A DNA stretch of 64,000 nt, from NCBI RefSeq assembly GCF_018320785.1, contig NC_054876.1, positions 18,870,212 through 18,934,211 of the forward strand, written 5' to 3'. This document shows positions 1-10,949 of the stretch, one piece after another (the stretch's first letter is position 1; the number at the start of each line of letters is the position of its first letter). Source of the DNA: Cheilinus undulatus (lineage: Eukaryota > Chordata > Actinopteri > Labriformes > Labridae). A program made the position numbers and the translations under genes. The notes under the pieces are model-generated. The model worked only from the letters and a program-made list of their open reading frames with translations, searched no databases and was not told the origin of the DNA.

Positions 1-93
1 TGGAGTTTTTTTTCCAGCAACAAACTTCACAGGCATGTTTTGGGGACCTCTGAAACCAATATAAACTTGTCTTAAAAGGATAAAATATGTGAC
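1..93 (-). repeat. Partial dispersed repeat, inverted copy of the one at 4816
   Basis: These bases match, in reverse complement and with few differences, the first ~95 bases of the repeat at 4816-4910 (shared cores include ACAAACTTCACAGGCATG and TTTTGGGGACCTCTGAAA). The rest of the copy would lie left of the window. It is probably an end of a non-autonomous DNA transposon; the superfamily is not assigned. Confidence 0.7.
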
Positions 94-1019
94 CTTTAAA
101 TTCCTAATCATGGCTCAGGTGTAAGGTCTGACATTACTTTCCAAACGGTTTAGTTTATTGTGCCCATCCATATTGTAAACATCACCAATAAATATAATTC
201 TGTTTTAAACAAAAGGGTTTACATTTTGAAAAAGGTTATATTGGAAAACAGCAAATATATACATAAATATATATTGTGTCTTTGATAACAGTAGTTATTA
301 TTCAGGTTGAAAATAAAATGTGGTTATCACAAATTAACTTTACAGTGGACTATGATTTTGAAGACCTCCATGTGCCCCCAATTTGGCTGAGCCCCAGAGA
401 GCTCTCCCCTTATGGGCAGCCTTGCTATTCAGTGCATGTAAACAGTAAACTGGTGGCAAAATTGGTGACCTGTCACAAAACATTATCACACCACAAATTA
501 ATTTTTACACTAAACACTACAAAAAGGCCTCTATACGTTTGAGTGTTTGGTCACTGTGTTCCTGTATGGTCAACCTGGGAGAGAGGACCAAGTAGTCTTG
601 CTTGTTGACTTTCTAAACTTCAACTGACTATTACTGCCTTCCCATAACTTTCTTTGCTTTTTGCAGTTATTCGCTGTAAAAGTGAAACATAAAAGTTTTT
701 CTTTTTTCTGGCTGTATGTAAACTGTCATGTTCTCACCTGCTGCTCTGAAGTCTTGAAATAAATCAATCAGCCTTACAGACATTACATTAGACGTCTAGC
801 TTCTTGCTAGCAGATGGCGCAGTAAATAAAGATTTAGCAGGCCCCTTTCTGGATGCTAGGTTAAATCCTTGAAACCGAACTGTGTGTGAGACGCGGTTTG
901 GGGCTAATACTAAAGTAGTAAGATAAAGTGCCAGGCAGGTTGTGTTGCGTCTGGGACCACAAGCGCAGCACAGCATACATCCTGCAGCGCTAACCTAGCT
1001 TACATTACCTAACGCTACA
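94..1019. other. Intergenic sequence and prdx5 5' flank
   Basis: AT-rich up to about 780, with no exon I can support. From about 840 the GC content rises towards the prdx5 start, as expected for a TATA-less promoter and 5' UTR. The transcription start cannot be fixed by eye. Confidence 0.4.
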
Positions 1020-3212
1020 ATGCTCTCCATCTCATCCACTCTAATCAAGAACACTCGTGTGGTCCAGTGCGCGAGGCTGCTGCACACGTCTTTGGTCGCC
1101 AATATGCCAATTCAGGTGAGATTTTGGGTTCGTTTAAGTAGCATTAGCTGTTGAGCTAACTGTGTGGAAGAGTGGCGTTGCGGGAGTTTAATACGGAGAA
1201 TTAAAGTATTACTAGGCTTTCTCTGTGAGCCGGACATGCTAACGGTCCTCCTGTCGCCATGACAGCCGTTAGCTGAAAGGGGTGATCGAATGTTAGTTTG
1301 TTTATTACAATCGCCAACGTCCACTCCGTAGTTCCTTTAACACCTACAGAAGTGGATCTGTACGCTGTATAATGTAAGCTGTCATATGTATAAAATAGTG
1401 TTCCCGTACAGTCAAATGGCTGATGATATGAGAAGACAAGGAAAGGAGGGTTGCTTTAATATAAAGCAAGCTAGGTTAATAAGTCGAGTTGTCCCTGTCA
1501 TAGTTTCTATAATGTTGCGTCAGTAATACTTTAACTTTCAAGGATAAGGTTACAACCAACTATCTGACAGCATGCCTGTTAATTCCCTGCTTCTCTGCTA
1601 GCAGGTACTCTTTTATTGAAAGTATTTAAGATCATAACATTGTTTAAGATATATATAGATTGTGTTATGTTTGCTTAAACGCCTCTTTTTTAAGTATGTC
1701 AACTATAAGTGAGTCAATGTCGGGCTTAATATAGGCATTCAGCCATCTTACCATGAGACACGCACATGTATATCGGGATTTGTCGCCATCCAGTGGCCAA
1801 CTGCAAAAATAACGTGCTTATTTTGATCATGTTATATACTTTCATACACGTACTAAACTTTAATCAGCCTTGCCAAAAAAAAAAAATTGAAACGAAAAAA
1901 TGTGAGATAATTTTATTTTACACGTTTTTTCCATGCATTTTATACAAGTATATTTAATGTGGCTGTTTGACCAATAAAATAATCCTAATCAAAGTGCTTC
2001 TGATCCATCATGAGTAAATGGTGTACACAAGCAGAAGAATTTCCATTATCCATAAAAAAGCCTGTTTCTGTTGGTTCATTTTCCAAAAAGCTAGCACACA
2101 AGCAAAGGAAATGTATCCAAAAACTGCAGGCCCACCCAGGTGCATGCTGGTCCTCTACATGCCTGTCTACTTGTGTTGCTACAGGTACAAACAGTGTTAG
2201 CAGTAACTATTCAAAATTAAATGACTCATACTACAAAAAATAAATTTACTCAGCAAATATTTAACAAAGGAAATACAAATTTGATGTGAACAAAGATAAG
2301 ACCTGGAATAATCAAATAAGCTAAATTGCCCTTCCTATCCCTCACAGGTTGGTGAATCTCTCCCTGCAGTGGAGGTCCAGGAAAATGAACCAGGAAACAA
2401 AGTTTCTATGGATCAGCTCTTCAAGGGGAAGAAGGGAGTCCTCTTTGCTGTACCTGGAGCTTTCACCCCAGGATGTTCAAAGGTTCAGCTCACGCTCTCA
2501 ACTCTTTGTTTGCAGAGTCTTCTTCACACCAATCTTTGCATCAGCTGACGTAGAGTTTCTCTTGTTTCTTTCAGACTCATCTCCCAGGTTTTGTGCAGCA
2601 GGCTGGAGACTTGAGGAGTAAAGGCATTCAGGAGGTTGCATGCATTTCTGTCAACGATGCATTTGTCATGGCTGCATGGGGAAAAGAGCACGGGACAGAT
2701 GGCAAGGTAAAGATTGCTTTCTGTGTGAGGAGAAATCTCTGTTTCAACTGACAACAGGTCAAATTGTGAAAAGTTTGATTAGACATCGTCATTTTTAGAA
2801 TGTTGATCGTTACAGAGCTTTGGACCTTTACTGTTGGACCTTTGAAGGACTTAACTAAAAGTGAAATCCTTATTTAGCGGGTATTTGTGGCAGATTTTAC
2901 CAATAGTTAGTCACAGCAATCTGCTTAACATTATCATAGTGCAATGGGCTGTGTGAACAACAAAGGTTTTTTAAGAGCTGCACCTGCACAAACCTTTGAT
3001 AGTAGCATAGAGACAGTAGAAGATGATAGGAAAATTACATGACTTATTATGTTTTCAGTTGTCTCATATTTTATTATATTTGTGTCCTATAAAATCTGAT
3101 ACACAAAGCACATAATTTCTGCATGTTTCAGATATTAAGGATACTAATCTTACTTTCCTCTGCAGGTTCGAATGCTGGCTGATCCTACAGGAGCTTTTAC
3201 AAAGGTAAATCA

Positions 3213-3247
<35 letters not shown>

Positions 3248-4103
3248 ATATATATATATTTCAATTTTATTTGATTTCACAGTGAGTAGAAGTCATTCTT
3301 TTTCTTTGTGCCTCTTTCTTAGGCGGTTGACCTGTTACTTGACAGTGATCAGATTGTGCAGGTACTTGGGAACAAGCGATCCAAGAGGTAATCAACCTTT
3401 TTAAATATTAATGTTTTGAAACAATGGTGTGTCTATTTAACCCCTTTTAAAAATTTAAAGCAGTGTTTGCAGAAGTCAGTTATCTGCAGAATTCAGTTAT
3501 CTGCTTTAATAATTGTTTTTTATTAGGTACCCTCCATTTAATTTGGGGTAAAGATCTTTGCAAATAAATTCTCTAACATAACAACCCTGATGGACTGGGT
3601 CACATATCCACTGTATGGGGTATATTTCACATCTGCCAGCCCATAGATGGTGTTTGGAAAGAGCAGAACCTTGCAATAACAGTTTGCAGTGTTTTGAATT
3701 CTATTATTCTATTGAAAAAAATCAGGGTGTTCCACTGATTCATAAGTGGGATTTCCCTGTGTGAAATCTCAAAGCACTGCCTTAACACAGAGTAGACTGT
3801 TGAGGAGAAAAACTGGAGTATCTCTTTGTGATAAGTAAAAAGGGGAAAGATATGATAAACATGGCAATTGTGGTGAGTATTTTTTTACAGTCAGTAAAAT
3901 TTTGATTAGTCTTAAATCAGGTTTTTCACAGTAAGAGTTTCTTTGCACAATTAAGGTTATAGCTTTTGCTCATTGTGTAATTCCTTCTGTGTTTCAGATA
4001 CTCCATGCTGGTGGAAGATGGGGTTGTGAAGAAGATCAGTGTGGAGCCTGATGGCACTGGACTGACCTGCAGCCTGGTCTCCAATATTCTGTCTGATCTG
4101 TAG
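1020..4103 (+). CDS. prdx5: Peroxiredoxin 5, mitochondrial type (6 coding exons)
   Basis: Atypical 2-Cys thiol peroxidase reducing H2O2, alkyl hydroperoxides and peroxynitrite. Coding exons: 1020-1115, 2348-2482, 2575-2706, 3166-3204, 3323-3387, 3998-4103; all introns are GT-AG, the first four lie between codons and the last splits an Arg codon. The product is 190 residues. Residues 1-28 look like a mitochondrial presequence (Lys/Arg, no acidic residues, LLHTS near the end), and Met29 could start a shorter cytosolic form. PGAFTPGCSK holds the peroxidatic Cys75, Cys100 sits in VACISVNDAF, and the resolving Cys180 in GTGLTCSL. The mature part matches human PRDX5 almost throughout. The C-terminus is SDL where the human protein has SQL, a weak peroxisomal signal. 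The start is the first ATG in the exon and gives the presequence. Confidence 0.96.
3213..3259. repeat. ATCT/TA microsatellite in prdx5 intron 4
   Basis: About eight ATCT units run directly into a short TA run, starting 8 bases after the intron 4 donor at 3205. It is likely length-polymorphic. Confidence 0.9.
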
Positions 4104-4320
4104 ACTTATTTAGATCTTCTTAACCCAAATTACAGGCACTGAGTCACTGTAAAAGTTGCACTTACAAAACCCAGTACAAACCTCGTCCACCACTCTCTTT
4201 TTCCTGAAGACGGATGCAAAAATGAAAAAAAGCCAGAGGCTTATTAATGCGCACAACTTTGAATTGAATGGTTATCCAAATGAATCACAACAATCCTCTG
4301 TATACATTTACTCCTATCAA

Positions 4321-4326
4321 AATAAA
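4321..4326 (+). terminator. prdx5 polyadenylation signal
   Basis: AATAAA lies 218 bases after the prdx5 stop codon and would give a short 3' UTR ending near 4345. Confidence 0.6.
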
Positions 4327-4815
4327 GATCATCCTGAAGGCAATAATCACCTTTTTTCTGTTTAGCTCATAGTGTAAATTACTGATTATTGATCATTAAC
4401 TGTGTAATCATGTTTTTTTATTATTATCATTATAAATGCTGCAAAAGTGATTTTTTTGTGTTAAGGTTAACAGCACAGTCAAGACTTTTAAACTCAAACA
4501 TGCACAGCAATAGATTCAAGTACTGATCACCTCCACCATCTGAAGAATAGGTCCTGGGAAAGATCTCATGAGACAGATTAACACCCTGTTTACTTATAAA
4601 GGACTTAAAAAAAACAGATTCATCTATAGCACCTCAAAAATATATTTAAAGAGGCATATTAATACAATTATTCGCATATAATTGTTGCATTAAGATGATT
4701 TCAGGGTTCAAGAGGAAAATGTGCTAAAATACATGTTTACTTATTTCCAAAAATGATATGTTTTGATTATAGGAATAAATGTCAGTGTGAAAGGCAGTCA
4801 GATATGTGTTTTAAT

Positions 4816-5338
4816 AGGGACATGTTTTACCCTTTTAAGACAAGTTTGTATTGTTTTCAGAGGTCCCCAAAACATGCCTGTGAAGTTTGTTGCTGAAACA
4901 AACACTCCAGTATAGGATTTTTGCATGTCTAAAATCCCCCGTTTCAGCCCTTCTCAGAACAAGCCGTTTTTGTGTCTGTGGCTTTAAATGGTACTGATCT
5001 GTCTGACTCCGCCCCTGACCCATCTCAGGAAATGGATGTTGCACTCCTGATGTTACAATGTTACAGATGCTTTTATCTCAAGTTAAGGACCTGACTGGGA
5101 TTCCCAGACCAAAGTCAGCAGGGTAACCCACCGAGCTATCCAGCACCTCAGCTGCCAGCTGAGAGGAAGACCAGAAGAGGAGGGCAGAACTTTCTTCCAA
5201 GCAGGGAGGGCCAACTGAACCTGGGGGCGGGGCTAACTTCCCACATGAGTGATGGGAAACTGCAAACGGCTTGTTTCAGCACACATTACCTGAAAGGAGG
5301 GAGGTTTGAAAAAGTGATTTTTGCATAATATGTCCCCT
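4816..5338 (+). mobile_element. Non-autonomous DNA element, about 0.5 kb
   Basis: It begins AGGGACATGTTTT and ends CATAATATGTCCCCTTT, so its ends are inverted copies of GGGACATRTT. The inside carries typical teleost repeat text (CTCCGCCCC and GGGGGCGGGGC boxes, GCACATTACCTG-like tail) and no open frame. Its first ~95 bases recur inverted at 1-93. The family resembles a very common fish repeat ending in a GCATAATAKGTCCCCTTT-like motif; superfamily not assigned, no clear target duplication. Confidence 0.65.
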
Positions 5339-7000
5339 TTCAACGGAAAGCAAGTGATGCAAACATTTCATGAATTTATTGTGAGAGGGTACATAAATGG
5401 TTAACTTTAAAAGGTGTATCAAATAGGCGTACATAAAACTGGGGGTGATCTGATATTATTCCAGACCAAGAACAAGTACTTACATTTGGATAGTCACAGA
5501 TACAGAGTAATAATGTTAGTACTTAATAATACCATAAAATTCTAAAATTATTTTGCATGTCTGTTTTATCTTCAACAGATGTTCAGCATCTTTCCTCTTG
5601 ACAATTTAACAGTGCATAGTTTTCTTTTTTTTTCCACTTTATCATCCACATTTATGTTAAAATAGCAAACTGCAGATATGGCCCCAACTTTTGACTACAC
5701 ACTTGCATAATGAGAGGCTAACATCATGCTTTAAAAGATACCAAGTATAGTATCTGCAGTGTTTTATTAGCACAGGTACTTAGGCTTGGTATCAGCACCT
5801 AGACCCGTTACTGGTATCAGTGCAAACTGAAATCTCCTTAGGAAAATTTCTTGATTCAAGCTTTAATTTAGCACCAGCCAGCAACTTCATTTCCCCTTTA
5901 CATGCATAATCTTAATCTGAAGTTGTTTATTATTCAACAAAAAGTAATTGTTGTCAATTAGGTTGCCTGAAACATTCATGCTAAAGGCTGAACCACGGTT
6001 TATTTGCAATTGTCCAAAGATGGCCTAATACGCTTCTTTGTTCACAACTTGTATTGATCATTCCCAGGTATGCTGTGCAAGGGCAATTTTAGAGTCAGAC
6101 CTTCAGGGATGCTCAGCTTCTTGAGAAATATGTGACATATAGAGTTCATTTGAAGTGTTCAATCATCATCCTTAACACTCATTTAATGAGAACAATAAAT
6201 ATTTTCCCACTACCATTTAAGTCTGATCATCATTGATGAGCCATCTTTAATTACTAAACCGTGATATCAGCAATGTTCTGAATGCAGGACTTTTAATGTA
6301 TTCTACACTGAGTACTATTATGTCTTTTTCTACAGCAAATGATACGAGTCTTTGCCCCCCCACCTGGAAAGCCTGTATATTAAAACAAGGGCCTAAAAAT
6401 AAATAATACATCCCAATAAACTCCCTTTGGAAATATTAACTTCAGTTTTTTTTTCATTTATTAAGGTAGCATTGACTGCCCCCTGCATCCTGACATGGAA
6501 TAATCAGTTAGAACTTAGTGCTATGCTTTCTAAAATTTAGAACTACTGTATTTGCAACATTTCTGTTAGATCTAAAAAATTCTGGTTAGAAACTTGGTCT
6601 TGTGATAATTATTTAAGAGGTGTTGAGATTAAATGTAGTGGTGCTCCAGCACTCCCAAAAGGGTCTAAAATAGCCTATGATGTTGAGCATTGACCTTAGA
6701 CTGTAGAAGGGGGTATAGAAAAAATGAGTCGGTGATTTTTTTTCTTTTCTTTTGATTTTTCTTCTTTTCTTTCTTTCTTTCTTTCTTTCTTTTTTTTCCC
6801 AAACTTTTTTGCACTTTTTATCACAGGGGGTATCCGTCTGTTTTTAGTTTTCAGACATGTCATAAGCTGAAACAGCTTTTTATAGCTTTTTTCAGAGAAT
6901 TTGATAGATTTTTTATATTGTTGGAACTCATAAAGTAACATTGCAATTTGAACGTCTAAATGTACATTTATGGATGAGGAATTTGCCTGATAATTAGTGT
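5339..7000. other. Intergenic, prdx5 to banf1
   Basis: AT-rich with no supported gene. A Lys/Glu-rich reading frame on the minus strand here is only the translation of the pyrimidine tract at 6738-6798. Confidence 0.6.
6738..6798. repeat. Polypyrimidine CTTT microsatellite
   Basis: A near-pure C/T run, mostly CTTT units, on the plus strand about 230 bases upstream of the banf1 promoter region. Mirror-symmetric tracts of this kind can form triplex DNA, but nothing here shows that it does. Confidence 0.85.
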
Positions 7001-7019
7001 GAATCGGTGATGGCAAAGG

Positions 7020-7168
7020 GGAAAGGGCGTTGTAAGCGTCACCCCATGACGTAAGGGCGCAAAAGGCAGACGCAATGCATTGTGGTCACCGGTGCTTGGC
7101 AGGAAACAGAGACCACACGACTGTTCACTGAGCTATTTCGAATTTAAGTCGGGACAAGACAATTGAAG
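7020..7168 (+). promoter_or_regulatory. banf1 promoter and non-coding exon 1
   Basis: CpG-rich block. TGACGTAA at 7047-7054 is a CRE-type (CREB/ATF) site. CAATGCATTGTGGT at 7073-7086 matches, inverted, the ZNF143/Staf consensus CCCAYAATGCAYYG with one mismatch. A splice donor (GAAG then GTAAGATG) at 7168/7169 probably ends the non-coding first exon, which would be joined to the acceptor at 8708/8709. The transcription start is inferred to lie near 7090-7140. Housekeeping expression fits banf1. Confidence 0.55.
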
Positions 7169-8746
7169 GTAAGATGAAACACAGCTGTAATATTGGGTGG
7201 TGTTCGCGATCCCCGCTGTTATGGTGGCGAATATATTCCACGAGGAAATCAGATGAAGTAAAGTTTGGAGTAGTTATTTGCCTTGCTAACGTTGATGCTA
7301 CGTTAGCATTCAGTTGAAATGAAGGCGCCTAAATTGTGAGCGACTAGCCATCAATGTTATCCATATAAGCTGCACCGGGACGACGAGGATTGCTGAGAGA
7401 TAACGTCATACTTTAAAAGAAATGGAGGGCAGACCATGGTAACGCTCGTAGCCTGTCGTCGTAGAGTAGTCTGTGATGCTTGTAGACACTGGCTCATGCT
7501 AAAGCTGTTAGCATTTGGTTTCGTTGCGCGCGCAATTCAACAATGTTGATACGACTCTGTTTATATAGTCTGCGACGTTTACCGATGAGAGGCAATGTGT
7601 TTGATCAATCCTGTTGTTCTTTAACTTTTGTATATACCACAGAATTTAGCAGGGAGTGATAATATTGTTGCATATTTTCGATAATAACCCTGGACGGCAC
7701 ACTTTCAGTTTCAGCTGTAGATGCACGCGCCCACGGTACGAGACCAAAAAACGATCTGTTTCCGTTAGCTCTATAATTTTAATGTTCCAATCACCGCACA
7801 ATGTGATTCATTTTCAAAATTTCTGTCTTGTGAAACCATTTTTGATTTAATTCTTCTAATTACATTTCTCTTACATAGACATGGCTTTTCTGAATGATCT
7901 GTACTGCTTGTAAACTAGGTTTCATTAGCATATTTAAGGTTATATTGTCGATAAGATGAAATATCGGAAAGAATTAAAGTTACAAACATTTTGATGCGTG
8001 CACACATCATCAACACTCATTTCAATCTAGAGGTGAGCAACACATTACAACAAGAAACATCAACGACGAAGCAATAGTACCAGACTTTCAAAGGGGAGAT
8101 AACAGAGGTCAGACTTTGTGCAAGGATTTTCATTGACTTTGGACATTGGCGTTAGAATTGCCATGTTTATCTGATGTAGTGCTTCACAACTAATCTAAGC
8201 GCAATTGCGATGCTAGGCTGTGCAGTTACATAATCTCACAGAAGACTGCAATTATTTTTGTAATAAGTAATATTTGAAAGGTTTGCACATATGCAAAAAA
8301 GCCTTTTAGTTTACAATATTGTCACTACTTTTGCACTTTGTAGAAATACCTTTATTTTCAAAAGAGGAAATAAAAAAACATTTTGCAGAACAGAATTATT
8401 TTTGAAAGCAGTACTACAAAAACTCATGATACCATTTATTCATTATGTCATAATCCCATATTGCAGTATTGCCCATTATATTTGTAATCTTAAATTACAA
8501 ACAAATCTTGTAAGGACTGTGAATAAAAGTACTTAAAACTAGGTGTCTGTTCAACCCAGTCTTCTGCCTCCCACAGTTAATTCAGATAGGTTAGTTGAGC
8601 TGAAGTAACTAAAGAGAGAAACAACATTTTGATGACTGAGCTGTCTTCTAAATGCTGAGGTTACAGTGAATTCTGTTGTAATTTTTTTTTTTTACTTTGT
8701 TCTTTCAGCCTGAAGCTGTTGATCTGATACCAGCTACCAATCAGCC

Positions 8747-9972
8747 ATGTCGTCCACATCCCAGAAGCATAAAGACTTTGTGGCAGAGCCCATGGGGGAG
8801 AAGTCTGTGATGGCTCTTGCAGGAATTGGAGAGGTTCTCGGTAAAAGACTGGAGGAGAAAGGCTTTGATAAGGTGAGATGTTGAAAGCAACACCTCTTTG
8901 TTCAGACAGAATTTTCACAATTATGAAGCTACTTGTCTTAACTGTGGTACTCTTTAAAAACTGTGTTTTTTAGTAGTGTCTTGAGACTCATAAGAAAGTG
9001 GCCAAATAATGCTGGTAAAAGCAATGGTCTCAGTGACTCAAAAATCCATCAAAATCCTTCCATGAATAAAGTAATATTGAGAGTTCCAGTTTTATAAAAA
9101 AATGTGTCTTGTGGAGCTTGCATGAAACACCAACTTTAATATCTGGTGAATTAGACTCTTAAAACCCCTGTATTTTCAGTTAGACAGTTTTCTGCATCCC
9201 ATAAACCAATTAACTAGAAAACAGTCACCTCCTTTAAACACTGCATGTGACCCATAGTGATGCAAAAGTCACCTCCATTTATTGTGTAAGTGGATGGTAC
9301 TCTGCACAGATCAAGTTGGGATACAAAATGATGTAAACCATGCTAGTGGCACCACTTTTCTCCCATGTTTGGCCTTCACCCCACATCTAAGAAACAGTGA
9401 TTTACTGGAATGTATATACATTTTAATGTGTGAGCACAGGTATGATGGAAAAGTCTCCTTTATCAAAAGACAACAAGAGAGCAGCAAAGATTAAAGGCTG
9501 ACAGCTCAGCTAAAACCAGATTGCAAACTCCATATGTTGAATAAAGATGGTACTAAAAGAAATACACTGCTGCACAGTTACTGGACGCTGTGGACTTTCT
9601 GCAGTGAACTTGAAGGGAATGATCACTGCAAGATTCAGTTTAAACATTTTATTTCCTCTGGGAGACCCTCATGTAGAGACTTAAATTCCAGATTTTACAA
9701 TATTAGTAGAGTTCTTCAAGATTCATATTTAAACATCAGCTTCCTGTCACCTGAATCACTGGTGTCACAAGTTACTTCCCAGAATTCCTGTCTTAATTTG
9801 ATTGTCTGTTGCATTCTCTCTTCAGGCGTACGTTGTCCTCGGGCAGTTCCTGGTGCTGAAGAAAGACGAGGAGCTCTTCCGGGACTGGCTGAAGGACACA
9901 TGTGGGGCAAACGCCAAACAACAAGGTGACTGCTACGGATGTCTGAAAGAATGGTGTGACGCCTTCTTATAA
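8747..9972 (+). CDS. banf1: Barrier-to-autointegration factor 1
   Basis: Small dimeric DNA-bridging protein that binds double-stranded DNA, LEM-domain proteins and lamins, and works in nuclear-envelope reassembly and chromatin compaction. Coding exons: 8747-8872 (42 codons) and 9826-9972 (48 residues plus stop), with a GT-AG intron between codons. The exon carrying the ATG begins at 8709 after a TTTCAG acceptor. The product is 90 residues; the human protein has 89. The helix-hairpin-helix region ([19 protein letters not shown]) and the C-terminal CGANAKQ...EWCDAFL are nearly identical to human. The N-terminus MSSTSQ has one residue more than human MTTSQ, the region phosphorylated by VRK1 to release DNA. 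The intron of about 950 bases shows no other gene. Confidence 0.97.
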
Positions 9973-10931
9973 ATCTTCAAGTCAATTTTTTTTTTATGTC
10001 TGAAGTCCAAACTGTTCATTACCTCCACTGATTTTGATTAAATTCTGCTGCACCATACATTTGGACTGACACTGTACACAATAGTAAGGTTTTGAAGTAT
10101 ACTGGCAGCCATGATATTTCTGTATTTCTTAAATTCCTTGCCCCTTCAACCCCTGGTTTTGGCCACGATTAATCTGGATGTCTTTCATGTTAAATTGGTG
10201 TGCCACTTTCATTTTGGCATGTCAACAGGTAAATCTCACTAAATTTATGATGGGTCATTTAGGTTTAGATGTGATGTAATATGTGTTACTTAGTGAACCT
10301 GTTTGACAAGGAAAAAATGTCTACTGAGGAGCTTCAGATTGAATGTCTAATGCCCAGATTAGAGAAAGCTGCTCGTGTTCATCATATGGCATGTACAAGA
10401 TGAATTTTAAATGTTTGGTTTATATGGTGGTGTTCATTTGCAAACAATTTTACAGTTCAAATACAGTTACATGGTGAGTTTGTTTCAATGTTAGAATGTT
10501 AAAACCTTCAGACACAGTGTTTGTTTCAGTTTAGAGCGTATCTTTTTGTTTCTCTTTAATGGGATGTACCGGTACAATCCACACTAATACACAGGCCAGA
10601 TTTCAACTTTAATGCTCTGTTTGTCTGTTTTTAAAGCCATTGGAAAGTTAATGTAAGCTGTATTTTTCTAAATAGCTCATCCTACCGTATTTAAGTATCA
10701 TGTACTGTATGTGCATCAACATGTGATTCTTTGAAGAGCTGTCTTGCAGGAGGTATGACTCTTGTGACACAAAAACAAAACCTCAAAACTAATATGACAC
10801 TGACTGAGCAAAGAAGGGTTTTTAAAGAAAAATCTTATAGAAACTTTTAATTCATATCTGGTTTGCGCTGAAGAAGCACAGTTTTCTGGTCTGCTCAGAG
10901 CTTGTTTGAACCTGAAATGTATGTAAATAAA
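9973..10931 (+). other. banf1 3' UTR with polyadenylation signal
   Basis: The first good AATAAA after the stop is at 10926-10931, giving a 3' UTR of about 960 bases. No other coding signal is visible in the stretch. The exact cleavage site is inferred. Confidence 0.5.
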
Positions 10932-10949
10932 GATGCCTCTACAACAAAC

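Noticed and set aside
6696-7016. Lys/Glu-rich 106-codon frame, minus strand
   Set aside because: The charged tail is the translation of a CTTT microsatellite.
9534-9929. 131-codon open frame on the plus strand
   Set aside because: It overlaps banf1 exon 3 in another frame; upstream part is intron and shows no motif.
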